Assembly (NCBI GenBank): GCA_944326945.1
Contig: CALVFY010000002.1
Coordinates: 1 to 64,000, forward strand
Length of the DNA stretch: 64,000 nt
Direction of reading: 5' to 3'
DNA from: an uncultured Rikenellaceae bacterium
GTDB taxonomy: Bacteria; Bacteroidota; Bacteroidia; Bacteroidales; Rikenellaceae
The notes under the pieces are model-generated. The model saw only the letters and a program-made list of their open reading frames with translations, had not been told where the DNA came from and ran no database searches. Positions 1 through 8,718 of this stretch are shown one piece after another (the stretch's first letter is position 1; each line of letters begins with the position of its first letter). Made by a program: the position numbers and the translations under genes.

Positions 1-14
1 AAAATAATGTACTG

Positions 15-1118
15 ATGGGACTTCTGAAATTCGAAAATTTGCCGGTCAATACACTTGTCGGCGCCGACAGAAAGACATTTGAAACCGTGATCCGCGGAGC
101 GGAGATCGACAAAGATCGTCACCGCAAATTCGTCACGACGAAATGTGTACGACGTCTGCTCGACCCGTTCTACGCGATCAACGAAAAACGTTATGCCGCA
201 CTGTCCGAAACCGCAGGTACGGAAGCTCCGGTGTTCATACTCGGCCATTGGCGCAGCGGCACGACTTTCGTTCATAACGTCCTTTCGTGCGATGATAGTT
301 TCGGTTGCTGCTCGACCTATCAGACGGTGTTTCCTCACCTGATGCTTTGGGGCCGCTCTTTCTTCAAGCGCTGCATGTCTTTGGTCATGCCCTCCGAACG
401 GCCGACCGATTCGATGGCGCTGGGTGTGGATCTTCCGCAGGAGGAAGAGTTCGCCTTGAGCAACATGACCGCTTGCGCGTACTACCATTTCTGGATGTTC
501 CCCCGCCGCATGGCCGAATACCGGGATAAGTATCTCACTTTCACGACTGCGACCGAAGCGGAGCGGCAGGAGTTCAGGCAGGCACTCGACAAACTGATTC
601 GCATCGCATTGCACGTCACGGGAAAAAAGCGGTTTCTCAGCAAGAATCCGCCTCATACGGGTCGGATCAGGATGTTGCTCGAAATGTATCCCGACGCGAA
701 ATTCATCTACCTGGTCCGCAATCCCTATGTCGTATTCGAATCTACACGCAGTTTCTTCCGTAATACGCTCGCTTCAATCCAGTTGCAAACGATCTCCGAC
801 GAGGAGCTGGAGCGCGAGATCCTGCTCAATTACCGGGCGCTGTACGAGCGCTACGAGGCGGAGAAGGGGCTGATTCCCGAGGGACATCTCGCCGAGGTGC
901 GTTTCGAGGAGTTCGAGGCACATCCGCTCGAAACGGCGGAAGCCCTTTACCGTAAGCTGTCACTCGGAGATTTCGAGCGTGTGCGGTCTGCTATGGAACG
1001 TTATCTCGAGGGGCAGCGGGGATTCCGTAAAAAAAACTACCGTTTCGATCCTCAGACCCTGTTGACGGTCGAGCGCCACTGGGGCGAAGCGTTGTACCAA
1101 TGGAATTACCGACCATGA
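15..1118 (+). CDS. Sulfotransferase family protein
   Basis: A 367-residue protein that probably transfers sulfonate from PAPS to a hydroxyl or amine acceptor. The 5'-phosphosulfate loop is visible near residues 76-87 as GHWRSGTTFVHN. The 3'-phosphate site follows in the middle of the protein around YLVRNPYVVFES, where R and S match the usual RxP..S pattern. There is no signal peptide or membrane segment, so it should be cytoplasmic. The start is the ATG at 15, because the earlier ATG at 7 hits a stop after two codons. Its stop codon overlaps the start of the next gene (ATGA), so the two are probably translationally coupled. The acceptor cannot be read from sequence. Gut Bacteroides sulfotransferases acting on sterols are known, but there is no proof this is one. 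Confidence 0.85.
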   Translation: MGLLKFENLPVNTLVGADRKTFETVIRGAEIDKDRHRKFVTTKCVRRLLDPFYAINEKRYAALSETAGTEAPVFILGHWRSGTTFVHNVLSCDDSFGCCSTYQTVFPHLMLWGRSFFKRCMSLVMPSERPTDSMALGVDLPQEEEFALSNMTACAYYHFWMFPRRMAEYRDKYLTFTTATEAERQEFRQALDKLIRIALHVTGKKRFLSKNPPHTGRIRMLLEMYPDAKFIYLVRNPYVVFESTRSFFRNTLASIQLQTISDEELEREILLNYRALYERYEAEKGLIPEGHLAEVRFEEFEAHPLETAEALYRKLSLGDFERVRSAMERYLEGQRGFRKKNYRFDPQTLLTVERHWGEALYQWNYRP

Positions 1119-2332
1119 CCGGCTTTCGGTTCAGCCTTGTTCTGGCGATGGTCCTTTGCTTGGCGACGGCTCGGGCCCGGGATGCCGTTTCTGCCGGGGG
1201 GTGGTGCGAGATGACGGCGAAGGATTCCGTCGTACAATCGAAGTCGGAGCTGCGGCAGATGCGCCGCGATTCGATTCGTCGCCGCAAGAATGTCTGGATT
1301 TCCGTGCTTGGAGGTCCTTCCTATACTCCCGAAGCGTCGTTCGGTATTGGCGGAGCGATGTTAACTTCGTTTCGGATGAACAGGGCCGATACGATATCGC
1401 AACGTTCGTTCCTGCCGATCGGATTCAATCTTTCGCTCAACGGTACGATCGTCGTTAGCGGAACCGGAGCCTTGTTCATGAAACAGAATCGATTCCGCAT
1501 CTATCTCAAATACTCTTACCGTGATGAACCGAGTAACTATTACGGAGTCGGTTATAAAACGATCGAGCACACCGAGAAGGGGAAAGAAACGACCGAATTT
1601 CACAAGCAGGCCTTTCAATTCCACCCTCGTTTCGTATGGGAGATTCGGCCGTCGCTTTATCTGGGGGCTTTGGCCGATGTGAACCATACTTCTTCGACAG
1701 ACATAAATCCAGTGATGGCCGTTGATCCTTATTTTACGCAATACAAGTCTCGTTATACCAGTGTCGGAGTTGGGGGGATCATTCAGTATGATACGCGAGA
1801 TGACGTTGCTACTCCGTCACGGGGACTTCTACTCGGGGCTACGGGAACTTTTTATCTCAGGCCCTTGGGTAGTACCTACAATTATCAGCGGCTCGATCTT
1901 GAGTACCGCCAGTTTGTATCCCTTTTCAACCGCCGCAGTGTATTGGCCTGGACGGCCCGGTCACAGATGGGATTCGGGGATATCCCTTTTACGGAGTTGC
2001 CGATGTTTGGTTCTCCGTTCGATCTGCGCGGATACTATTGGGGCAAATACCGCGACAAATCGATGGCTTACGGAATCGTGGAGTATCGTCATATGTTTGG
2101 ATCCGAGGAGTCGTATCGTCGGGGCAACATCTGGTCGAAACTGGGGTTCGTCGTCTGGGGCGGAACAGGTACTATCGGACGAACGCCTGCGGGTTGGAAC
2201 AACTGGAAATGGAATTATGGAGCCGGACTTCGTGTGCAGGTACAACCGAAGAAGAATTTCCGGTTCGACGTGGGGCGTGAACCGGGGCAAAAAGGTGTGC
2301 TCTTCTACATGAATATGACCGAGGCATTTTGA
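1115..2332 (+). CDS. BamA/TamA-family outer-membrane beta-barrel protein
   Basis: A 405-residue protein with a signal peptide (MTGFRFSLVLAMVLCLATARA) and a C-terminal barrel of the bacterial surface antigen (Omp85, D15) type. Barrel hallmarks are DTRDDVATPSRG, the conserved LRGYYWGKYRD turn and a C-terminal phenylalanine (MTEAF). No POTRA repeats are apparent: only about 70 residues separate the signal peptide from the barrel, so this is a short POTRA-less member. An in-frame ATG at 1100 would add five residues. The ATG at 1115 is preferred because it overlaps the sulfotransferase stop as ATGA and gives a better signal peptide. A role in exporting a sulfated product, or in anchoring at the surface, is speculation from the coupling. 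Confidence 0.85.
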   Translation: MTGFRFSLVLAMVLCLATARARDAVSAGGWCEMTAKDSVVQSKSELRQMRRDSIRRRKNVWISVLGGPSYTPEASFGIGGAMLTSFRMNRADTISQRSFLPIGFNLSLNGTIVVSGTGALFMKQNRFRIYLKYSYRDEPSNYYGVGYKTIEHTEKGKETTEFHKQAFQFHPRFVWEIRPSLYLGALADVNHTSSTDINPVMAVDPYFTQYKSRYTSVGVGGIIQYDTRDDVATPSRGLLLGATGTFYLRPLGSTYNYQRLDLEYRQFVSLFNRRSVLAWTARSQMGFGDIPFTELPMFGSPFDLRGYYWGKYRDKSMAYGIVEYRHMFGSEESYRRGNIWSKLGFVVWGGTGTIGRTPAGWNNWKWNYGAGLRVQVQPKKNFRFDVGREPGQKGVLFYMNMTEAF

Positions 2333-2475
2333 ACCTTGTCTGTTTGTTCGGATATTCGTCTTTCCAGATTCGGACGTTTATTTTCGGAATCCGATTCCCG
2401 GCATTTAGCAAGTAGATCCGAACCGACATGATATATCCGACTATTTTTACCGTTGAATAAAAAGTTTGTACCACA

Positions 2476-2754
2476 ATGAGTCAAGAAATCACCTCTTTAC
2501 TGCTCGTATTTCTGTTTGCGACTTCCTGTGCCGACCGGCAGGAGTTGCTGGCTGTCGAGGTAGATCGCAATGAAGCCGAATACCGTTGTTTGCAGGCTCG
2601 AAGCGATTACGAAGTTGGATTGATGGCACTCAACTCGTTTGTCGACTTGCCGTTTGACATCGAAATACGGATCGGAGGGGCCGTTTTACCTGTGGAAAAT
2701 GTTGCGGAAACCATCTCTGATGCCTCGCCGCGTAACTCCGTTTTGCAGATCTGA
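2476..2754 (+). pseudogene. TolC-family outer-membrane efflux fragment
   Basis: A 92-codon reading frame. From about residue 23 it reads like the alpha-helical hairpin segment of Bacteroidota TolC proteins: ELLAVEVDRNEAEYRCLQAR, then a VGLMALNSFVDLP segment, where family members have a helix ending in ..LxxxxGLP. Complete TolC proteins are above 400 residues, so this is a small internal piece. The first 18 residues look like a lipoprotein signal (LLLVFLFATSCAD), and it is unclear whether that is original or fortuitous. It lies alone between the barrel gene and the sensor kinase, with no RND or MFP partners nearby. It may be a decayed remnant or a small expressed lipoprotein. The resemblance is by eye only. 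Confidence 0.5.
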
Positions 2755-2805
2755 TCAAAGCCGCGAACGGATACAACCGACCGTAATTTTGTATACCTTT
2801 ACGTC

Positions 2806-3840
2806 ATGACCGATTCACAAAAAAACAGATTGCTGCGTACGGTGCTCTTCTCCGGGCTGGGTATTTTCGCCTGCCTGCTGCTGGGAAACTATACCAATCT
2901 GCCTCCGGAGGCGGTGGCGCGTCTGGGGACATGGTGGGTCTACCTCTTTTTCATCGTTATCTTCAATCTGCTGGGTGAGGTGGTCGTTCGGATGAGCATT
3001 TGGCTGAACAACCAGTACTTGCTTGGCGGCCGAAGATGGTTGCGGCTCGTGATTTCTTATGCGATCGCCATATTGCTGATGTTTGGAATTAACTATGCGC
3101 TGCTGGTTTTGGTTAACTTACTCGTCGGCGCCGCATCGCCTTTCACTTTTTCCAACGAAAAGGTGCGAATTCTGATTTTGGTATGGCTGGTCGAACTGGC
3201 CGTATTGGGGTTGCTTTCGGCCAATTACTCGATGCGCGAAGCGCTCCGGTTGCAACGCCTTTCGGCAGCCCTGCAGGAAGAGACCGATATGGCCCGCTAC
3301 ACGGCGCTGCAACAGCAACTCGATCCGCATTTTCTCTTCAACAGTCTCAATACGCTGATCGCCGAAATCGAATACGATCCGACACGGGCCGTAACCTTTA
3401 CCCGTAACCTTTCGGATGTCTATCGATATGTGTTGCAAAGTCAGCACAAGCGATTTGTGACGCTTGCCGACGAGTTGCATTTCGCCGGGGCCTACCTTTT
3501 CCTGCACCGGGTCCGGTTGGGCGACTGCATTCGTTTCGAGATGCATGTCGCCGAGGAGTATATGGAAGCGCAACTGCCACCGCTGACATTGCAACTTCTG
3601 CTGGAAAACGTCGTCAAACATAACGTCGTTTCCGCAACATATCCCATGCTGATCTCGCTGTCTGTGGCCGATGGCATCCTTTCGGTCGTCAATACGCTTC
3701 ACCCCCGCCATAAAGAAAATTCGACTGGGGTTGGATTACAGAATCTCCACAACCGATGTCTTATGGCACTCGGCAGAGGAATTGAAATCCAGCGGAGCGA
3801 GACTCGGTTTATCGTTAAAATTCCGCTTTGCAATGAATAG
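2806..3840 (+). CDS. LytS/YehU-type sensor histidine kinase
   Basis: A 344-residue integral membrane kinase with four apparent transmembrane segments (about residues 11-28, 43-61, 79-108 and 120-139). A coiled linker and the His_kinase (PF06580) domain follow. The phosphoacceptor is H175 in LDPHFLFNSLNTL, and an ATP-binding N-box is visible at LLLENVVKHN. The C-terminal ATPase segment is short (VGLQNLHNRC), as in this family. It overlaps the downstream LytTR regulator by 8 bases, so the pair forms one operon and presumably one phosphorelay. No extracellular sensor domain is present, so the signal must be sensed in or near the membrane. Confidence 0.9.
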   Translation: MTDSQKNRLLRTVLFSGLGIFACLLLGNYTNLPPEAVARLGTWWVYLFFIVIFNLLGEVVVRMSIWLNNQYLLGGRRWLRLVISYAIAILLMFGINYALLVLVNLLVGAASPFTFSNEKVRILILVWLVELAVLGLLSANYSMREALRLQRLSAALQEETDMARYTALQQQLDPHFLFNSLNTLIAEIEYDPTRAVTFTRNLSDVYRYVLQSQHKRFVTLADELHFAGAYLFLHRVRLGDCIRFEMHVAEEYMEAQLPPLTLQLLLENVVKHNVVSATYPMLISLSVADGILSVVNTLHPRHKENSTGVGLQNLHNRCLMALGRGIEIQRSETRFIVKIPLCNE

Positions 3841-4600
3841 ATTCCGTGTTGCCATTATCGAAGACGAAGTGCCTGCAGCCCGTCTGCTCCGTTCCCTTGT
3901 GGCCAGCCTGCGTCCGCAATGGGAGATCGAGGTATTGCCCGGTAGCGTAGAGGAGGCCGCTGCGTGGTTTGCTGCGAACGATCATCCCGATCTGCTGTTC
4001 CTCGATATCCGCCTTTCGGACGGAACGTCGTTCGACCTGCTTTCCAAGGTGCGGTTCGCTTCCGCTGTCATCTTTACGACCGCCTACGACGAATACGCCA
4101 TTCGGGCATTTAGCGTGAACAGCATCGATTATCTGCTTAAGCCCGTGGACAAGGAGCGGCTGGCCGATGCAATTACAAAATACGAAAATCTGACTCGGAT
4201 ACAACGACCGGATGACTATTTGTCGATGTTGCTCGACGCCTTGCAGAGCCGCGAGAAAAAGTACCGCACGCGTTTCCTGATTGCGGGCGTCGATCGTTTC
4301 CACACCTTGCAGATCGATGATGTGGCCTATTTTTACTCCGAAAACAAGGTGACGACCGCGGTCTCGTGCGATGGGGTTTCGCATGTTATTGATTTTTCGT
4401 TGAGCCGCCTTGAAGAGCAACTCGATCCTGACCGTTTTTTCCGGGCAAACAGGCAGGTATTGCTCTCGGTCGGTGCCATCGACCGCATTGAGCCTTATTT
4501 CAACGGGAAGGTGTCGGTGACAGTGCGCCCGCCGCATAAGGAGAAGATTACCGTCAGTGAAGAGAAGGTATCGGCTTTCAAAGCGTGGCTGAATTACTGA
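3833..4600 (+). CDS. LytTR-family response regulator
   Basis: A 255-residue DNA-binding response regulator. The receiver domain (residues 4-120) shows the acidic pair E10/D11, phosphoacceptor D58 in LLFLDIRL, T82/T83 and the invariant lysine K103 in LLKPVD. A LytTR DNA-binding domain fills the C-terminal half, ending in FFRANRQVLLSVGAIDRIEP and the typical YFNGKVSVTV strand. The start is ATG 3833, which overlaps the kinase stop by 8 bases. A longer in-frame extension starting at 3671 lies wholly inside the kinase gene and is not supported. LytTR regulators usually bind paired direct repeats. The target genes are not obvious, although the TolC fragment and barrel gene are immediately upstream. 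Confidence 0.92.
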   Translation: MNRFRVAIIEDEVPAARLLRSLVASLRPQWEIEVLPGSVEEAAAWFAANDHPDLLFLDIRLSDGTSFDLLSKVRFASAVIFTTAYDEYAIRAFSVNSIDYLLKPVDKERLADAITKYENLTRIQRPDDYLSMLLDALQSREKKYRTRFLIAGVDRFHTLQIDDVAYFYSENKVTTAVSCDGVSHVIDFSLSRLEEQLDPDRFFRANRQVLLSVGAIDRIEPYFNGKVSVTVRPPHKEKITVSEEKVSAFKAWLNY

Positions 4601-4812
4601 TCCGCAATTCGTTTTTTATCAATAAGCGTAACTGCCCATGAACTCATTCTACGATTCATGGAAAATGAAATATACCGTCGTTTCGTCGATAATCAGAATG
4701 AAGGTAAGTTCAGCGGAACGGCAGAAGCTCAAATTGCAAAAGTTAGATTTATGCGCCACAATCAAGCGTGACCGATCGGAAACTCTGAAACAGATTGACA
4801 GGAAGTATGTTT
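4601..4812. other. Intergenic stretch with a vestigial reading frame
   Basis: About 210 bases without a convincing gene. A short open frame from roughly 4658 to 4768 reads ENEIYRRFVDNQNEGKFSG, then a further segment ending in KVRFMRHNQA and a stop. The composition is protein-like, but there is no start codon at its head, so it could be the tail of a lost gene. I do not recognise the family. A longer frame starting at 4638 overlaps the next gene and has no family features. Confidence 0.25.
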
Positions 4813-5388
4813 ATGACTCAAGTCGGAATAAAAACAATGCATTTATTGATAACAACCCTTGCTTTTATTGCATCGGGCCATGTTATCGCTCAGACCTATT
4901 ATGGCAAATCCGAAGTCATTGTTCGAGATACGGTTAAATACGTTTGTATAAATGAAGGCGGAGCAATTTCGCTGTACAATCAGGATGCAGTTTTTGTAAA
5001 TGTTCCCCAAACGCTTAAAAACGGAGAACCTATGAATACTGCAATCAGTTATGAAGATATGTTGTCAAAACCATGCTATGATTTACCAGAGGGATTGGTA
5101 AATGCTATGAGTAAATTATTGCATGCAGCATTTGCACCTTATGAACAGTATTTACCACCTAAGAATAACCGAATCCTAATTTTTCTTTATGTAGCCCCGA
5201 ATGAATCTGGAAAGGTCAAAGATGTTGTTTTCGAGATGGTAGAGTCGTATGATAATTATATCCATGTACCTCCCGAAGTATTTATGATGCTGGAAAAGAA
5301 ACTGAAAAATATGAAGATTCCTGTTACAGCGTTTGGGCGTCAGTTTAACTATTTAACAGTGCCTATTAATTACAGATATATCAAATAA
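4813..5388 (+). CDS. Secreted hypothetical protein, possibly DUF5043-like
   Basis: About 191 residues with a signal peptide ending at VIAQ, followed by QTYYGKSEVIVRDTVKYVC and a mixed alpha/beta mature domain. The middle segment (Y-V-C ... ISLYN ... VNVPQTLKNGEP) resembles small secreted Bacteroides proteins classed as DUF5043, but this is by eye and uncertain. Start choice: AGGAAG at 4800-4805 lies seven bases before ATG 4813. ATG 4807 is also possible, and a TTG at 4795 is not favoured. The gene is clearly more AT-rich than its neighbours, which suggests recent acquisition. It stands alone and is followed by a strong hairpin at 5432-5456. Confidence 0.6.
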   Translation: MTQVGIKTMHLLITTLAFIASGHVIAQTYYGKSEVIVRDTVKYVCINEGGAISLYNQDAVFVNVPQTLKNGEPMNTAISYEDMLSKPCYDLPEGLVNAMSKLLHAAFAPYEQYLPPKNNRILIFLYVAPNESGKVKDVVFEMVESYDNYIHVPPEVFMMLEKKLKNMKIPVTAFGRQFNYLTVPINYRYIK

Positions 5389-5431
5389 ATACGGTGACTT
5401 TTACTCCAAGACATACATTTCATTGAGGGAA

Positions 5432-5456
5432 GGGGCCGGACCATTATTCCGGCCCC
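5432..5456 (+). terminator. GC-rich hairpin after the secreted protein gene
   Basis: GGGGCCGGA pairs perfectly with TCCGGCCCC across a 7-base loop. No T-run follows (ACCTAAAAG), so it could be a transcript-stabilising or rho-assisted stop rather than a classical intrinsic terminator. Confidence 0.5.
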
Positions 5457-5726
5457 ACCTAAAAGATTGTGTATAAGTTTTGTCTATTGATGGCTTGTAT
5501 CCCTTTTTGCAGATCATATCGTCGTCCAGACATATTAAGAAAAATCCAAAGTTATTGTCAGAAATGAGTTAAATTTCCCGACGAGATGAAAGGACTAATG
5601 TGCGGATTGTCGCTTTTTACAAGCACATATGTCGGAGCGAAAGATCATAATATCGACGTGGATTTCAGAGGTCGTACGGTCGTCTCCCGGGAGAGGGGGG
5701 AAGGCGTGTCGGGGAATCGGATTTTC

Positions 5727-5749
5727 AGGCGGTTTCGGCCGCCTTTTTT
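5727..5749 (+). terminator. Rho-independent terminator upstream of the TonB receptor locus
   Basis: AGGCGG, loop TTTCGG, CCGCCT, then a run of T. It lies about 105 bases before the TonB receptor start. It could insulate the locus from upstream reading. If the promoter lies further upstream it could instead act as a leader attenuator. Confidence 0.6.
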
Positions 5750-5826
5750 GCTGGATACCTACTTTTGTGGATAGAGCGATTCAGGAAATACCTATTTGTG
5801 AGGATTGATTCCGATGGTGTTTTCTC

Positions 5827-5849
5827 CGGAAATTTGTACCGAATTTCCG
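5827..5849. promoter_or_regulatory. Operator-like inverted repeat before the TonB receptor
   Basis: CGGAAATT and AATTTCCG form a perfect 8-bp inverted repeat separated by 7 bases. The repeat ends five bases before the ATG at 5854. Its size and symmetry suit binding by a dimeric repressor, or a hairpin that covers the start codon. No known box was identified with confidence. Confidence 0.4.
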
Positions 5850-5853
5850 AAAA

Positions 5854-8712
5854 ATGTCGTTGAGTCAGATACATATATTCAGGAGTGTTCGTTTCGTGTG
5901 TGGCATATTGCTGGTAATCAGTGTGTTGTCTGCCACGGTCGCTGTGGCCTCCCCGGCGGATCCGCTCCGGCGTATCGCGGGAAAGGTGAGGGACGCCGAG
6001 TCGGGAGAAGCGATAGGGGGTGCGTCCGTCGTGCTGGAGGGCACTTATCTCTGGGCCACGTCCGGACGCGACGGGCGGTTCGTCATCGAAGGGATTCCTG
6101 AAGGCGATTATGTGCTGGAGGTCTCTTTCTTAGGGTATGCCAAAGTCGCCCGTCCTCTCGATATCCGCAGGGATACAGACAGTCTCGATATACGGATGCG
6201 GGCGATGTCGCTGGAGATCGGCGACGTGGTGGTGACCGCCCAGGCACGTCCACAGAGCCTGAACACGACTTTGGTGATCGGGAGAAACGCCCTCGACCAC
6301 CTGCAGATGTCCAATGTCTCGGACATCGCTGCCCTGCTGCCCGGCGGCAAGACCGTCAATCCCGACCTGACCACGGCACGTGCCTTCTCCCTGCGGGGAG
6401 GAGGTTCCGATGCGGGCAATGCTCCGTTTGGTACCGTCGTGGAGGTGGACGGTGTGCGTATGGGCAACAACGCCTCTTTCGGAGCGCCGGGCGGGGTGGA
6501 TACCCGGAACATTCCCGTGTCGAACATCGAATCGGTGGAGGTGATCACCGGTGTGCCGTCGGCGGAATACGGCGACCTGAACAGCGGGATCGTCCGAATC
6601 CATACCCGGAGGGGCCATACGCCGTGGAACGTCTCCACGGCCGTGAATCCGAGGACTTACCAGTTTGCCTTCTCGAAAGGGTTCGACCTGGGAGGAAACC
6701 GTGGTGCGCTCAATATCGACGGTGAGTGGACTCGGGCCACAAAGAAACTCTCCTCGCCTTATGCCTCTTATACCCGCCGCGGATTTTCGGTGGGATACAG
6801 CAACACGTTCCGCAAGGTGCTGAAACTCCGGGCCGGCGTGTCGGGCAACGTGGGCGGAATGAATACGGAGGACGATCCGGACGCCTTTACCGGCTCCTGG
6901 ACCAGAGAACGGGACAATGTCGTGCGGGCCGACGTCGCGCTCGTGTGGCTGCTGAACCGGCCGTGGATCACCAATCTCAAGTTCGACGCCTCGCTGTTCT
7001 ATAACGACCGGCGTACCCGCGACCATGCCTACTGTTCCGAGGCTTCGGAACAACCGGCCGCCCATGCCGCTTCGGAAGGCTATTTTCTGGCGGACAAGCT
7101 GCCCTATATCTATTTTTCGGACCAGGTGGTGGATTCCCGGGAACTGGACTATACGGCCTCGCTGAAGTACGAACTCAACGGCCGTGTCGGCCCTCTGTTC
7201 AGCCGGCTCAAGGCCGGGGTGCAGTGGAAGGCCACAGGCAACGCGGGAGAGGGGGAGTATTACCTCGATCCCCGACTGGCGCCGCACGGCTATCGTCCTC
7301 GACCCTATTCCTCCTATCCCTACATGCACAACCTTTCGGCGTATGCCGAAGAGAATCTGACACTTCCTGTGGGACGGACCTCGCTGGAACTGATGGCCGG
7401 CGTACGGATGGAGAACGTGTTCGTCCGGGGATCGCATTACGACCATTTGAACACCTTTTCGCCGCGTTTCAATGTCCGGTGGAGGATGGGCCGCGGTGTG
7501 ACCGTACGTGGAGGATGGGGCGTCACCGAAAAATTGCCTTCCTACTGGGTGCTCTATCCGGCGCAGGAGTACCGGGACATTCAGACTTTCGGATTTTCCT
7601 ATGACAACAACCGTTCTTCATACGTGTATTACACCCAGCCCTATACCCTGCTGCACAACGGGAATCTGCGCTGGCAGCGCAACCACAACGCGGAGATCGG
7701 CGTGGAGGCGGAGGCCGGAAGAGTGCGGATCTCGCTGGTGGGCTATCATAACCGCACGAGGCTTCCCTATAAATATGCGAGGAGTTACACTCCGTTTTCA
7801 TACAACGTACTGCAACTGCCCGACGGGTTCTCCATGCCCTCGGATCCGGAGGTGAAGGTAGACAGCCAGACCGGGGCGGTGTACGTGCGCGGCGGACGGG
7901 AGGATTCCTGGACGGAGATGGCGCTGAAGGTGACCGACCGGACCTTCGTGGCCTCGACTTCGCCCGACAACGGGACCGACATCACCCGTCGGGGGGCGGA
8001 ACTGATCGTGGATTTTCCGGAGATTGTGCCTGTCCGCACGCAGGTGCGGGTGGACGCAGCCTTCACTCAGACGGAATACGTGGACGACCAGCTTACATAT
8101 TACTACAATACCGGGTGGTCGCACACGTCGATCGCAAACCGCTCTTATCAGTATGTGGGTATCTATGCGGGAGCGGACTCCTACAACGGGGAGCGGACCT
8201 GTCGGCTGGACGCCAACGTGACGGCGATCACTCATATCCCCGGAGCACGCCTCGTGGTCTCCTGCCGGTTGGAGATGGCGCTGCTGAGGCGTTCGCAGCG
8301 GCTGTCCGAGTACGGCGGACGTCCCTATGCCTTTACCGTGACGGAGGACAGCAACGTCCCTACGGACGGGGACATTTACGGGGGAGACTCCTACACGGCC
8401 ATCCGGCCCGTGGCCTACATGGATACGGACGGCAATATCCATCCTTTCACGCAGGCCGAGGCCGACGATCCCGCCTTCGCGCATCTGATCCGCAAATCGA
8501 GCAACGTCTATACGTTTGCCCGGGACGGGTACGATCCCTATTTCTCGGCCAACCTGAGTATTACGAAAGAGATCGGCGACCATGTGTCGCTCTCGTTTTA
8601 TGCCAATAATTTTACCAATTCGCGGCGTTACGTCACCTCGTATGCGACGGGTGTGGGTGCCATATTCACCCCCGATTTCTACTACGGGCTGACCTGCCGG
8701 CTGAAATTCTGA
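5854..8712 (+). CDS. TonB-dependent receptor with carboxypeptidase-regulatory-like N-terminal domain
   Basis: A 952-residue outer-membrane active transporter. After a signal peptide (residues 1-33) comes a CarboxypepD_reg-like domain (about 38-115, with GKVRDAESGEAIGGASVVLE and GDYVLEVSFLGY). Next are a TonB-box-like stretch (IGDVVVTAQA), a plug domain (about 125-245, with VVEVDGVRMG and SVEVITGVPSAEYGDLNSG), and a barrel of roughly 700 residues ending in RLKF. It should import a large or scarce ligand using TonB energy. It lacks the SusC-type long signature and has no SusD next to it, so a glycan is less likely than a metal chelate, cofactor or peptide. It is the first gene of the locus, and the DUF4876 gene starts 6 bases downstream. 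Confidence 0.92.
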   Translation: MSLSQIHIFRSVRFVCGILLVISVLSATVAVASPADPLRRIAGKVRDAESGEAIGGASVVLEGTYLWATSGRDGRFVIEGIPEGDYVLEVSFLGYAKVARPLDIRRDTDSLDIRMRAMSLEIGDVVVTAQARPQSLNTTLVIGRNALDHLQMSNVSDIAALLPGGKTVNPDLTTARAFSLRGGGSDAGNAPFGTVVEVDGVRMGNNASFGAPGGVDTRNIPVSNIESVEVITGVPSAEYGDLNSGIVRIHTRRGHTPWNVSTAVNPRTYQFAFSKGFDLGGNRGALNIDGEWTRATKKLSSPYASYTRRGFSVGYSNTFRKVLKLRAGVSGNVGGMNTEDDPDAFTGSWTRERDNVVRADVALVWLLNRPWITNLKFDASLFYNDRRTRDHAYCSEASEQPAAHAASEGYFLADKLPYIYFSDQVVDSRELDYTASLKYELNGRVGPLFSRLKAGVQWKATGNAGEGEYYLDPRLAPHGYRPRPYSSYPYMHNLSAYAEENLTLPVGRTSLELMAGVRMENVFVRGSHYDHLNTFSPRFNVRWRMGRGVTVRGGWGVTEKLPSYWVLYPAQEYRDIQTFGFSYDNNRSSYVYYTQPYTLLHNGNLRWQRNHNAEIGVEAEAGRVRISLVGYHNRTRLPYKYARSYTPFSYNVLQLPDGFSMPSDPEVKVDSQTGAVYVRGGREDSWTEMALKVTDRTFVASTSPDNGTDITRRGAELIVDFPEIVPVRTQVRVDAAFTQTEYVDDQLTYYYNTGWSHTSIANRSYQYVGIYAGADSYNGERTCRLDANVTAITHIPGARLVVSCRLEMALLRRSQRLSEYGGRPYAFTVTEDSNVPTDGDIYGGDSYTAIRPVAYMDTDGNIHPFTQAEADDPAFAHLIRKSSNVYTFARDGYDPYFSANLSITKEIGDHVSLSFYANNFTNSRRYVTSYATGVGAIFTPDFYYGLTCRLKF

Positions 8713-8718
8713 CCGAAG

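Larger units (their letters stand above)
5389..5853. other. Intergenic region upstream of the nine-gene locus
   Basis: A 465-base region with no convincing gene. It holds a GC-rich hairpin at 5432-5456, a hairpin with a T-run at 5727-5749, and an operator-like inverted repeat at 5827-5849 just before the TonB receptor gene. A 62-codon frame at 5586-5774 runs straight through the second hairpin and was not accepted as a gene. Any promoter for the nine-gene locus should lie between about 5750 and 5853, but I found no convincing TTTG / TAnnTTTG pair there. Confidence 0.6.

Noticed and set aside
4638-4937. 99-codon frame overlapping the secreted protein gene
   Set aside because: Different frame from the signal-peptide gene, no domain, and low-complexity Lys/Asn-rich tail.
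5586-5774. 62-codon frame upstream of the TonB receptor
   Set aside because: It reads through a rho-independent terminator and turns into Arg-rich sequence after a weak hydrophobic start.
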